Below the pieces are notes generated by a model, which ran no database searches, had not been told where the DNA came from, and worked only from the letters and a program-made list of their open reading frames with translations. From Protopterus annectens (taxonomy: Eukaryota; Chordata; Ceratodontiformes; Protopteridae), in the NCBI RefSeq assembly GCF_019279795.1, contig NC_056744.1, positions 900,413,904 to 900,477,903 on the forward strand: 64,000 nucleotides of DNA. The letters run 5' to 3'. The translations under genes were made by a program, and so were the position numbers. Positions 38,936 to 45,985 of this stretch are shown here, piece after piece (the first letter of the stretch is position 1; each line of letters starts with the position of its first letter).

Positions 38936-41900
38936 CACACATATAAATATATGTGTGTGTGTGTCTGTAAGTATTAGGATTATGGGAAGTGCAGGGGAGT
39001 AAATCTCTCCCATAGAAATGCTTTAAACACCATTACAGTGAGGTTTTAATTTTTGCTGCTTTTTCTGGAAGGCTGCAGTTCCATCTTTGAAGTTTTGGGA
39101 ATGGTATTTGTGGGTCCCTGACATTTGTCACAGAGTAACATGTGAAAACTAAGATCTCTTCTATATGTTAGTCAATGTGCTGGGACATCAGCACTTACCA
39201 CTCAAGCTATGCACATACTGTCAGCAGCATTTGGCTTGTCTACCTGTGAGCTTTCATATGAGCTATGTACTTCTGTCTACGGTGCTTGGTTGTTGAGATA
39301 TTTAGAGACATATGAAAATTAAGACACTGCAATATACAATATAAATAGTATGTGAACAACAATTAATCTCTGTAGCAGCACTAGACAAAGGTTAAATGTC
39401 AGTGCAGTTGCATTGCCCATCATGTAATCTTTAAGATATTCCAATAACTTGTGTGTTGTATGGTTTTGAAATTATTAATTCAAGTATGAACAGGCTATAT
39501 TAGATAAGTAGAGATGTCAGAAGGATGTAATTACAGAAATACCTGGAGGTGTCACTAAGCTGTAATGAGCTAAGAATGCACACTAATGTTATAGTGCATT
39601 AAGTAGGATATGTAATAAGTTACCAAGTCATTTTTACAGTGGGGGTATTTAACCAAATCTGAAAAAAAAATTCACAGTTATAAGCAGTAACATCATGGAA
39701 ATGTCCAAGGTCATAAAATTTTGACCCACTATAGAAAATTATATCACATTTGCCATCAATACTGTTTCCAACTGATGGCCATTATGTTGCAATATGACCA
39801 GTACTAATTACACATTAGAATTGTGTAAAGCTCAGGTGGCAGCAGGTTATTCAGGTCTGGGAACATTCATCTATAGGACTTCTGGTCCCTTTGCATTGTT
39901 ACATAGGTAGTTACTTGGCATTTCATGAGCACAGTATGGAAAACATTAAACAATTTTACGGTATTACTGGCGGGGCTGCATGTACTTGACCTGTGACCTC
40001 ATTTCCCCACCTGAACTTCACATCCACATATTCTATCTATCTGAGGTACACCATCTCAGTTCCTTTTTTTACTTATTAGATGTTGCTTTTCTCTTTGTCA
40101 TCTTGATTTTAAACCAGTTTTGACCAGTAGAATACCAGTGTCTATGCATGACTCATGTATACATCTTTGAGTGTTACACAACACTGTCCCATCACTGCAT
40201 GGGCTCTGTTTTAATGCCTCCTGTGTTCTCATATCTGAATCATGCAAATGGGTGCAGAACTAATTATTTTTAGTGACTTGTGTAAATACATTAATTTGCA
40301 ATGGTAGGTTTACCTTGCAATCTAAGATATTTGTTTAGAAAATACACCCATAGATTACCAGTGGAGGTGTGTTATCATTAGAAAATATTCTGCATTAAAC
40401 AGTATTACCTTTAATTATAGTTTGTCAGATAGTAATACATAATTATTTCTCTCTCTTGTCTCTTTCTGTATAGTCAGTGCTAGCAATATAAATGCTTATC
40501 TTCTGGCCTGATCATATGCATATGTAATGTCACTATAGCATGTTGGTCACCCGTTGCAGCTACTTGGACACTGATTGCTAAATATATTTTATAAAATAGT
40601 TATTTCAAATGCAATGTTTCTGCCTAAGACAAGTCAATATAATGCTAAAGATGCTGACCTGTGTTAAACCTTTAAAATTCTACCAACAGGGTTATACTTC
40701 TTGGATGTGGCCATGTTTAGTTATGCAACTTTCCCACATGAATGCTCCTTCATGCATTCTTTTAAGCTATTGTTTGAGCCAGCAGTAACCAGGAGACTTA
40801 CTTTAATTTGTCTGAACAACTGTGAACAAACTGTTAATTTCAAGATTTAAAAAAAAGTCTTCTTTCATATATTTATGGTATAACAAGAAACACAGCTGAG
40901 ACAAATAATTTGTATTTATCTCAACTTGCCACATTTATGTTTTTAATATGCCCTATAACATAGTTCATCAACTTTATAAGTGGAAGTGTTCACCGTGTTT
41001 AATATGTTAGTATTTTTATCTTCCTGCAGCGTGGAAAGGTACTTAAATAAAAGCATCAGATAGATGCTAAACATTGTACTAATCATTTTTCTAAGTTTTC
41101 TCTGTCAGACTTAACACCTCTTGAGTATCTGCAGATGAAATATTCTCAATACTTTTTTGGTGATTTTTCATAATAACAGCTTACCTTATTAGAAGTGCAT
41201 TCTCTACCAGTGTTTTTTGCAAACATTAAACAGTTGACAGTTGTTTTATACAACACCAGAAGTACCCTGTTAATGCTGTTGTTTTAGTGGAATGTACTAT
41301 GTAGACTAAAGGAAAGAATCCAGGGGCCTGTTCAGGCTATTCTGGAACATATGTCAGTTATTTACTGTGGAATGCACAGCAATAAAATGGAAATCAGCAT
41401 TACCAAAACTAATTGTTATTATGCCTTTGAGAAAATGCATAAGAACAGCTGCATTCTTTTTGTTAACCCAGATAGTGTGTACCTAGTTGGAGTTTAGACA
41501 TGCTAACTTAATATATCAACTTTTATTAACTCTGCAAACTTAACTGCTGGATTTCTGTATGTTTATATAAAGTATATGTGTCCTTCTGGGAGTAAATAAA
41601 CAAGGAAGCAATTGTGCTATTTATGGATAAACCTTATTTTTTAATTTTGTTTTTGCCATAAAGAAATACAATCTGAGACTGTTAACTTTGTCGGTTTTTT
41701 TTTTTTTTGAGCTGGTGTTTTTTGATATTCCTTCAGTTGGCATTCGTTTTTGTGTTAGCACCATGCTGGGATATGAAGCTATGAAAGTGATTCTGGGTAA
41801 ACATCCTGGAGCAATGTATGCACCCATTTGCTAGACAATTCCTCAAACAAACATGAATATAGCACACATACATTTGTTTTACAAGCGGTGCTTACGTATT

Positions 41901-44827
41901 TACAGTAGTGGCAGAAACTAATTTTCTAAAGGGGCCAAACAACTGACGAGTCCCATGACAAAACAACATTCAGTTTTCCATTTAAGCAGAAGCTGCATTA
42001 ACAGATGCATACTGCGGTGGTGGTGCTGCAGTAGCGTTGTCGCCTCACAGTTAGACGTTGCCCATTCGATTCTCAGTTAGAGCGTCTTCTGTGTGGCGAC
42101 ATGTGTGAATGGGCATTCCTTCTTGAAGGTTGTGCGTTAGGCCCGGCAAGCCAGCACATAAAAATCTACTGCCAATCATTAGCGGACCGGAGTTCCGCTG
42201 TGGCGACCCCTAACCGGGAAAAGCCGAAAGACACAAACTAATGCTTAATGTTTCAGGACATTTTCCTGCTTTCTGGCTATCCAAATTATGCAGCTTTCTC
42301 AATGTTGGATCTCTCCAGGATGTACAATAATTTAATGCATCACCAGGCCCTGTAAACACCAGATTGGTGGCCTTGTGCCTTAGTGTTTCTGCTGTGTGCA
42401 TTAAACTCTTTTTCTTCTCTTTCCTGTGTACCTTTTTAAATGTCCTTTCATCATTAAACTGGACATATTGACAGTCTTTCATGAATAAATGCTTGCTGTA
42501 TATCACATTAACCTACCCTGTGCTATAAATTCAGTGATGGAACAGAGTGGGGACTCATATGAAAGGAGCACTAAAAGTTCTTATCTAGTTACTAGGCCCG
42601 CAGGGGACCATTGAGGAGCCTAGCCCAGACTCCTAGTTGTACCAAAGCACTGTCTGGGTAAGTAACCTGCTCAAGGTCATACAGTCAGCAAACAAGGATG
42701 ATGGGGAATCAAACCCTACACCACATGAACTATAGTTCATACCTTCACCCTCTGCACCAACCACCAGATCATTGCAATGGTGTGTAGAATAAAATTCTTA
42801 AATCTGCAAACTAATGACACTTTCTGAAGCTGATAAGTTTCATAGATGCTTCCAACAAAATGTAACCTGCATGTACATTATTTTGTTAAAAATACTTCAA
42901 TATCTCTAAGTAACAGATTTGCCTTTTTTGGTATTTCTTCAAACCACAGTTTTCATTATTTTTTCATATTTACACATATAGTTGCAGTACTGTATAAGAA
43001 GGAAGTTGTCTACTTTTTAGAACATCATGTGCATTTTTATACATGTACAGAAAATTGTTGTATTCTAGCAATACTTGCAGTATTGTCTGTTCATGTTTTG
43101 TTGTTGTTGTTTGTCTTTCAGCTTTTCCCAGTTAGGGGTCACCACAGCGGAACTCTGGTCCGCTAATGATTGGCAGTAGATTTTCACGAATGCCGAGGTG
43201 CCAGCTTGGCGTTCAACCTTGAACGAAGGCACAGTATTGTCTGTTCATACAGACTCTAAAATTACAATGGAAGCTCTGTTCTTAAAAAAATGGAATGGTT
43301 AACTGTACAGAGATCAGACAGGAGATTGCAACAGTGAGAATGGAGTGCTATTGACTAGTCTTGTACTGTTGCACGAAAAAAATATGGTTGAAAATGACAA
43401 GTTTGAGATGGGAGATCTAAGTTTCTATAGACAACTATGAAACACATGTCTGTATACTTATGTTCTTCTTGTGGACACAGTTCTAATAACGCATGATGGT
43501 GGTATGATTTAAATTCTAAACAATGTATAACCTATACATTATGTTTTTATGTAAACAGCATTGCTCTGCTTTTCAGTTAACTGCAGTCTTACACAAATAA
43601 TGGGATTTCCTTAACATCAGTGAAATGGGAGCCCTTTGGTTTCAGATTTGGATTGAAAGTAATCAGATCAGATGATGTGCTTGTGCAAAAAGTAAAACCC
43701 TAAATTCTCCTGAACAGAAATAATATTTTCTTCTATCAGCTGACAAGACTGCAATTTTTGGATTCGGAAGTTAAAACAACTCAAACAATAAAGCATTCTG
43801 GTGTCTTTCAATCATTAAGAATTACATTGCTCCTGTTTCTTAACCAGGGTAGTGGGTTATCACTAGGTCAGAGGAGCATAGACCTTTCTAGCAGTGCATA
43901 TCAAAGCAGTAAGTATCTGTAAAATGTTTGTGCTGCCTTCTATTGCTACTTCTTTCACATATTTGTGCACATAAACTATACTACCCAAATGCTTCAAAGT
44001 GATGTGAAACTAAACATTAACGAAACAAAAAAGAACTGCAATGCCCATCTTTACTCCGGTTACTGCTGCTACCACATCTGTAAACTGTTGCACTACACAA
44101 CACTTCAGTAGGTATTTTTCATTTTAAATGCATTTTTGAATACTCAGACTATTAAAACTAATTTTCTTAATTGTTTTCTATAAAAATGACTGAGCACTTA
44201 GTGTGACTTTAAACCAGGAAAGAAGAAGTAAAATGAAAGGTTTAACCTTTTGTTTAACCTTGAAAGACACAGCCAGTCAGTAATTCGTGTTCACAGATAA
44301 AGCTGCAATCTGCAGAACACCATGTGATTTACCTTGGTGAACAAAGAAGGTACTGAAATCAGAGCTGTATGATTCAGACCTTCTTTTCCACCCCACTTCA
44401 TAAGCCGTAATAGAAAACTTTCTCAAAGGAGCAGAAAAAAATATTAAAAAGTTGCATGTTTACTTTTATGTGGATTGCATTTTGTATCTAACTTTAATTT
44501 TATACTAAAACATGTTTTTTTTTTAAAGTGTTATAGACCATTCAGTGCCCTAAACTCTTAAGCTCCAAATCTATTTAATATCAGAATTGTTGTTGTTGTG
44601 GTGGTAGTGTACACAATGCAACAAATCTGTAAGTGAACTAATAAGAAACATTGAAGTGAGTTTAACATATTTTAAAAATATGAAAATTCTTGACAAAGAA
44701 TAAAAAACTGTATATAAAAAAAAGAATCGGTTTATGGCATGTAGCTTAAAAAGTACTTACTCACAACCCATCTTTTCTCAGATATCAAACTACAAAGCGT
44801 TAGTACCACGACGACATATAAATCCAT
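16111..44827 (-). CDS. F3: Tissue factor (coagulation factor III), six coding exons
   Basis: Coding segments join(16111..16253, 18220..18382, 22157..22341, 23366..23556, 35898..36012, 44761..44827) on the minus strand give 864 nt, a 287-residue protein plus stop; human tissue factor is 295 residues. Tissue factor is the membrane receptor and cofactor of factor VIIa that starts coagulation. Visible are an N-terminal signal peptide, two fibronectin-III-like domains, disulphide pairs C72/C80 and C207/C231, a transmembrane helix at about 245-267 and a tail with C268 and C270. Human factor VIIa contact residues have counterparts K41, W66, D81 and F161. The substrate exosite is kept as Y178, W179, K180, G185, K186, K187 and Y206. 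N-glycosylation sequons lie at N32, N123 and N158. Intron phases 1-2-1-0-1 match the class II cytokine receptor family. No stop or frameshift was found, so the gene looks functional. Identity is from recalled family sequence, not a search. Confidence 0.96.
17075..17412 (+). mobile_element. SINE-like dispersed repeat in F3 intron 5
   Basis: It has a tRNA-like head with GTTCGATTA (B-box-like) at about 17117. A body well known from many fish and amphibian repeats follows (GTCTGCATGTCCTCCC, then CCAAAGACA and CTAAATTGGCC). It ends in GGATGGATGGAT. It lies antisense to F3. Confidence 0.6.
17745..18190 (-). mobile_element. Penelope-like element 3' region in F3 intron 5
   Basis: On the minus strand the order is an AT-rich stretch, a hammerhead-like core, then an AT-rich end with AATAAA (sense) near 17830 and a T- and G-rich terminus. 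This is the same order as in the element at 9116-9420. No coding part is recognised. It lies in the transcribed sense of F3. The boundaries are approximate. Confidence 0.5.
17877..17921 (-). ncRNA. Hammerhead-ribozyme-like motif, sense in F3 intron 5
   Basis: On the minus strand, CTGAAGA (17918-17912) is followed by a perfect eight-pair stem GTCTAGTT/AACTAGAT with loop ACAA, then GAAA (17890-17887). AGCGTTT can form the minimal stem III (A-U, A-U around GCG) with UUU as cleavage triplet. TGT/ACA gives a three-pair stem I directly at the core. All invariant core bases (CUGANGA, GAAA, NUH) are present. It lies about 300 nt downstream of the exon 5 donor. Confidence 0.6.
18220..18382 (-). CDS. 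F3: F3 coding exon 5: second half of domain 2
   Basis: The exon is 163 bp, with acceptor TTCCTGCAG and donor GTGAGT (phase 1), encoding residues 187-241. It contains [10 protein letters not shown] and [14 protein letters not shown], close to the human segment. The disulphide pair C207/C231 spans 24 positions against 23 in human. The segment before the membrane is GSFLAD. Confidence 0.96.
18657..18706. repeat. (TA)n microsatellite
   Basis: About 50 bp of alternating TA beside the CR1 3' end at 18709. A second TA tract lies at the other edge of that fragment. Confidence 0.95.
18709..19003 (-). mobile_element. CR1-type LINE 3' end fragment (copy H)
   Basis: The minus-strand translation contains [19 protein letters not shown] and the family's last ORF2 residues, then the 3' untranslated tail ending in the TATGAACC-type repeat. 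It is 295 bp, strongly 5'-truncated, and flanked on both sides by (TA)n, so it entered a microsatellite. It lies in F3 intron 4, in the sense of the gene. Confidence 0.85.
19003..19080. repeat. (TA)n then (CATA)n microsatellite
   Basis: About 65 bp of TA repeats followed by CATA units, between CR1 copy H and MITE 2. Confidence 0.95.
19087..19511. mobile_element. MITE 2 beside a (TA)n/(CA)n tract, F3 intron 4
   Basis: A 425-bp inverted-repeat element. The right end on the minus strand reads GGGTCTATTTAGATAAT and the left end reads TCTACTTTAGATAAT. Its centre (CCCCACTGTAGTG, then TATATTTAGTTGGGGG and runs of G and C) matches MITEs 1 and 3. It has no ORF. TA-rich DNA flanks both sides. Confidence 0.75.
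19519..19603. repeat. (CA)n microsatellite
   Basis: About 85 bp of CA repeats with a few CGCA variants. Confidence 0.95.
20236..20466. repeat. Inserted 145-bp palindrome between 15-bp direct repeats
   Basis: Direct repeats TAGTATTACATATCA at 20236-20250 and 20452-20466 enclose a 201-bp segment. Of this, 20308-20452 is a palindrome with two 72-nt arms (about four mismatches) and almost no loop. The first 57 nt inside are not palindromic. The direct repeats look like a target-site duplication. F3 intron 4. No family is recognised. Confidence 0.85.
20945..20983. repeat. (GT)n microsatellite
   Basis: About 38 bp of GT repeats. Confidence 0.95.
20984..22156. other. F3 intron 4, no recognised insertion
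   Basis: AT-rich intron sequence with chance ORFs only. Confidence 0.4.
22157..22341 (-). CDS. F3: F3 coding exon 4: first half of domain 2
   Basis: The exon is 185 bp, with acceptor TTTACAG and donor GTAAGT (phase 0), encoding residues 125-186. It starts at the IIGQPDF linker and contains DNKTF, with a glycosylation sequon and the counterpart of human F140. It ends at [11 protein letters not shown], the exosite strand that contacts factors IX and X. Intron 4 is 3.8 kb. Confidence 0.96.
22817..22919. repeat. (CA)n and (TA)n microsatellites left of MITE 3
   Basis: (CA)n at about 22817-22855, then (TA)n at about 22871-22919, which runs directly into MITE 3. Confidence 0.95.
22920..23282. mobile_element. 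MITE 3 in a (TA)n tract, F3 intron 3
   Basis: A 363-bp element. Left end GGGTTTATTTAGATGGCTGAAAG; the right end on the minus strand is TTTAGATAACTGAAAG. Both arms carry TGTTATTTTGC(A/C)GAGACCAAAA. The centre (CCCCACTGTAGTGTGATCC, then TATATTTAGTTAAGGGG) is shared with MITEs 1 and 2. (TA)n lies on both sides (to 22919, and 23283-23304). Its right end is 84 bp from the end of F3 exon 3. Confidence 0.8.
23366..23556 (-). CDS. F3: F3 coding exon 3: second half of domain 1
   Basis: The exon is 191 bp, with acceptor TTTTAG and donor GTAAGT (phase 1), encoding residues 61-125. It contains NWKKNPAC, the counterpart of the human WKS-containing segment, then the ECDLT motif. The two cysteines are eight residues apart, as in human. 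The end, SPAFTPY, is a tissue factor hallmark at the domain 1/2 linker. Intron 3 is only 1,024 bp, and a MITE fills about a third of it. Confidence 0.96.
23798..24512. mobile_element. Non-autonomous hAT-type DNA transposon
   Basis: Terminal inverted repeats CAGTGATGGTAAACCT and, on the other strand, CAGTGATGATGAACCT are of the hAT type seen in many vertebrates. Eight-bp flanks CTTTACAG (23790-23797) and CTTTATAC (24513-24520) agree at six positions, fitting the 8-bp hAT target duplication with decay. The element is 715 bp without a transposase; an A-rich tract lies at 23880-23950. F3 intron 2. Confidence 0.75.
24700..24813. repeat. (CA)n microsatellite
   Basis: An impure, then pure (CA)n tract with GCACAC variants. 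Confidence 0.95.
25485..25640 (+). mobile_element. SINE with a TGTGGCGACCCCTAACC tail (copy 1)
   Basis: The body reads GTGTGGAGACATGCGTGAATGG, and the 3' part has GTTCCGCTGTGGCGACCCCT and AAGCCGAAAG, followed by an ACAACA tail. Copies also occur at 37741, 42014 and 43095. This copy lacks the tRNA-like head. F3 intron 2, antisense to the gene. Confidence 0.75.
25641..27569. other. F3 intron 2, no recognised insertion
   Basis: AT-rich intron DNA; no transposon end or conserved ORF is recognised. Confidence 0.4.
27996..28973 (-). pseudogene. CR1 copy E ORF2, reverse transcriptase
   Basis: 325 residues: [31 protein letters not shown] (motif A), [18 protein letters not shown] (motif B), [14 protein letters not shown] (motif C, where family members have FADD) and the C-terminal [14 protein letters not shown] region. 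The frame is then lost near 28150 and continues at 27920-28156. Confidence 0.88.
29132..30628 (-). pseudogene. CR1 copy E ORF2, endonuclease region
   Basis: Four frames (30299-30628, 30044-30241, 29666-29938 and 29132-29368) cover the AP endonuclease: [44 protein letters not shown] and [11 protein letters not shown]. The last frame is the linker before the RT. Frame changes and stops split it. Confidence 0.8.
30661..31485 (-). pseudogene. CR1 copy E ORF1, zinc-binding start plus SGNH hydrolase
   Basis: 274 residues starting [20 protein letters not shown]. The cysteines QCYNFLM...ICKRC match the CxxC...CxxC pattern intact in copy F. A Gln-, Pro- and Thr-rich linker follows (about 55-145). The SGNH/GDSL-type hydrolase then shows block [11 protein letters not shown] and block [12 protein letters not shown]. 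The frame ends at a premature stop after CHSNGIQ. The DGLHL block V continues downstream in the same frame. CR1 ORF1 proteins are known to carry such an esterase domain, with a likely role in the RNP. Confidence 0.85.
32400..33240 (-). mobile_element. R4/Dong-type LINE remnant, C-terminal end
   Basis: The minus strand reads [15 protein letters not shown], then a CRFC...QFIAGCCSL cysteine-histidine-type motif, [22 protein letters not shown], a RYKLIRYQD stretch and [14 protein letters not shown] at the end. This order is that of the C terminus of R2/R4-superfamily LINEs with a restriction-like endonuclease. It has many in-frame stops and one or more frame changes, so it is an old fossil. It abuts the 5' end of CR1 copy E. 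Confidence 0.6.
33241..35890. other. F3 intron 2; unclassified GC-richer block at 34370-34690
   Basis: Mostly AT-rich. A GC-richer block at about 34370-34690 with C- and G-runs differs from its surroundings and may be an old insertion; I recognise no family. A short stretch at 33440-33520 resembles part of the R4-like remnant. Confidence 0.35.
35898..36012 (-). CDS. F3: F3 coding exon 2: first half of fibronectin domain 1
   Basis: The exon is 115 bp, with acceptor AG at 36013-36014 and donor GTAAGT just below 35898 (phase 2). It encodes residues 23-61. The stretch NLTW followed by LKTILEW is the tissue factor signature near the mature N terminus. It carries an N-glycosylation sequon and the counterpart of the factor VIIa contact lysine (K41). 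Intron 2, to 23557, is 12.3 kb and holds most of the insertions in this gene. Confidence 0.95.
36427..36529. repeat. (CA)n microsatellite with CGCACA variants
   Basis: About 50 bp of pure CA, then a GCACAC-variant array. Confidence 0.95.
36849..37153. mobile_element. Small MITE-like repeat, 'CTCAACCTCT' family (M1)
   Basis: About 305 bp. The left end is AGCTCAACCTCTTAGCAC and AGAAATCTGGACAA follows. The right end is AATTTGGACAGTTGAAGG, then TATG. The internal AAGTCTGAAACTTAAATG and GGCCCAAAAATAGGGA blocks recur at 37432, 56414 and 58490. No coding capacity. F3 intron 1. Confidence 0.6.
37432..37727. mobile_element. Small MITE-like repeat, 'CTCAACCTCT' family (M2)
   Basis: 296 bp from CATACCTCTCAACCTCTAAG to CTGGACAGTTTACAGGTATG. 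The ends form an imperfect inverted repeat (CATACCT...AGGTATG). It shares its body with M1, in the same orientation, 280 bp away. Confidence 0.7.
37741..37892 (-). mobile_element. SINE with a TGTGGCGACCCCTAACC tail (copy 2)
   Basis: Minus orientation. A (GAA)n tail lies at 37741-37760, then the AGCCGAAAG and GGCGACCCCTAACCGGG blocks. The 5' end is truncated near 37892. It lies 13 bp from M2, in F3 intron 1. Confidence 0.75.
38311..38362. repeat. (TA)n(GA)n microsatellite
   Basis: (TA)n to about 38345, then (GA)n. Confidence 0.95.
38797..38960. repeat. Long (TA)n microsatellite with CA inserts
   Basis: About 165 bp of TA repeats interrupted by ACACACAC and TAAATA. No MITE sits in this tract. 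Confidence 0.95.
38961..42010. other. F3 intron 1, no recognised insertion
   Basis: About 3 kb of AT-rich DNA with chance ORFs. I recognise nothing. Confidence 0.4.
42014..42235 (+). mobile_element. SINE with a tRNA-like head (copy 3, longest)
   Basis: The longest copy of the family. A head with GTAGCGTTGTCGCCTCACAG and CCATTCGATTCTCAG (B-box-like) is followed by the TGTGTGGCGACATGTGTGAA body and a 3' end with GTTCCGCTGTGGCGACCCCT and AAGCCGAAAGACAC. F3 intron 1, antisense. Confidence 0.75.
42590..42790 (-). mobile_element. MIR/CORE-SINE-like repeat
   Basis: The plus strand reads AAGTAACCTGCTCAAGGTCA, then ACAGTCAGC and GGGGAATCAAACCC. This is the pattern of MIR-type SINEs in reverse, where AAGTAACTTGCCCAAGGTCA and GGGATTCGAACCC are typical. 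The tRNA-like head is therefore at the right. Confidence 0.55.
43095..43231 (-). mobile_element. SINE (copy 4) with perfect 17-bp target duplication
   Basis: Minus orientation, 5'-truncated, with an AACAACAAC-type tail at 43095-43110 and the AGCTTTTCCCAGTTAGGGGT end. The 17-bp direct repeat CAGTATTGTCTGTTCAT (43078-43094 and 43232-43248) is identical on both sides, which fixes the ends and shows target-primed insertion. F3 intron 1, in the sense of the gene. Confidence 0.9.
43249..44754. other. F3 intron 1 near exon 1, no recognised insertion
   Basis: AT-rich; no element recognised. Conserved regulatory sites could lie here but cannot be judged from sequence alone. Confidence 0.35.
44761..44827 (-). 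CDS. F3: F3 coding exon 1: start codon and signal peptide
   Basis: The ATG lies at 44825-44827. The exon encodes residues 1-22 and the first base of codon 23. The hydrophobic run [12 protein letters not shown] fits a signal peptide core. The donor is GTAAGT at 44755-44760 (phase 1). A nearer GTGAGT would give phase 0 and would not join exon 2 in frame, so the later donor is preferred. Intron 1 is about 8.7 kb. Confidence 0.85.
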
Positions 44828-44897
44828 GTTCTTCAGTATAAACTTTTAAAAAAAGTATCTGGTATATTCAAAGGGAGTATCCAACAAGACAATGACT

Positions 44898-44924
44898 TCA
44901 CAGTGTAGTGAAATGCTGTTTCAT
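44898..44924 (-). promoter_or_regulatory. Upstream ORF in the F3 5' leader
   Basis: An eight-codon ORF (MKQHFTTL and stop) lies in the predicted 5' leader, 71 nt above the F3 ATG. Whether it is translated depends on the actual transcription start. It is the only upstream ATG that I found between the TATA box and the F3 start. Confidence 0.4.
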
Positions 44925-45099
44925 TGAATGTGTGCAAACGTAGTGCTTCGTTCAGTTTTTCTCTCTGCCAATCCTTTCTTGTTATTCCTGTTGCTGCTGA
45001 GGTCCTGGGAACAGAGGACTCAGGTAAGATTTACAAGTCCAAGCTTGACTCTTTTTCTCTTGAGCTATGTACTATCTACCCAGTATGTGGTGCTGACTA

Positions 45100-45107
45100 T
45101 ATTTATA
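45100..45107 (-). promoter_or_regulatory. F3: F3 TATA box
   Basis: TATAAATA lies on the minus strand 273 bp upstream of the F3 start codon. A start site about 30 bp downstream (near 45075) would give a 5' untranslated region of about 245 nt. The human gene also has a TATA promoter. Confidence 0.6.
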
Positions 45108-45126
45108 CATCTTCCCAGGTGATGTG

Positions 45127-45194
45127 TGATTCACAAAACTAAGAAAACCCAGAATCTTCACATTCCCTTTGTATTACTCATTGGCAGTGATTCA
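45127..45194 (-). promoter_or_regulatory. F3: F3 proximal promoter: AP-1-like sites and CCAAT
   Basis: On the minus strand, TGAATCA (45188-45194) is followed seven bases later by TGAGTAA (45174-45180), with a CCAAT (45180-45184) between and overlapping. A further TGAATCA lies at 45127-45133, about 20 bp above the TATA box. The human F3 promoter has a TGAATCA/TGAGTCA pair six bases apart that drives cytokine-induced expression; that comparison is from memory. Confidence 0.6.
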
Positions 45195-45901
45195 GTTCCT
45201 TTATTAACAGACATAGAGAGGAGAGAATGCAGTGGAGGGAAATGTTGTTTTCCAGAGGCAGCGCTGTTGCTTTGCTGATGGAAGGCTCACCCTTAGACTT
45301 CAGATCAGATTACAAATCTTTGCAGAAAGTAAACTCCTCCCCAGAGATGACATTAGATTACCTATTCTTGGGGCATTCTTTGTCCATCGATGAAGCAGCC
45401 TGCTTTCCAACTTAAAACACATCTAACTCTATCTGCTGGCTCATGAATTGAAAAGGAGACTGTTCTTTCTGAATGACAAGCAATAGAACTGGCATACGAG
45501 GTGGAAATGGTTTACAGAACGAACAAAATAACCAGTCTCTGGCAAAAGCAGTGAGCTAAAATAGTTCTTCTGGGTGTTTTAATTCACAGACTTCACTGTG
45601 GTCTGAATGCACAATGCACAATGCATGTTTCTAAACTGAAAGCAGAATTAGGTTACTTTAGTGATAGTATACTGATAACTTCCATGCATGGACACTAACT
45701 AGTACTGCAGCTGCTTAACAGATAAACAGAAATGTCATCAATGGTCAGATCATCACTCCCTCCTTTCCTTTTCTTTCTAAAACACTGTTATGAGTCCAGT
45801 GCTAGAAAGCAAACAGTCTTGTAATAGCTGTATGCATCAGATTTATTTCATTTTCATCTCCTGCCTTGTTTATTGGCAGGTTTGCTTGTCGTAGTGAACT
45901 G

Positions 45902-45902
<1 letters not shown>
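45195..45902. other. F3 upstream flank, no recognised element
   Basis: No repeat or exon is recognised between the promoter and the (GT)n tract. Confidence 0.35.

Positions 45903-45984
<82 letters not shown>
45903..45984. repeat. (GT)n microsatellite
   Basis: About 80 bp of pure GT. Confidence 0.95.

Positions 45985-45985
<1 letters not shown>

Noticed and set aside
42210-42506. 98-residue minus-strand ORF as a possible host gene
   Set aside because: It overlaps the 3' end of the SINE at 42014-42235, has no recognisable domain, and its length is within chance for this composition.
44755-44766. GTGAGT as the exon 1 donor of F3
   Set aside because: It would end exon 1 in phase 0, which does not fit the phase-1 acceptor of exon 2 nor the family's phase-1 first intron. 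GTAAGT four bases later fits both.
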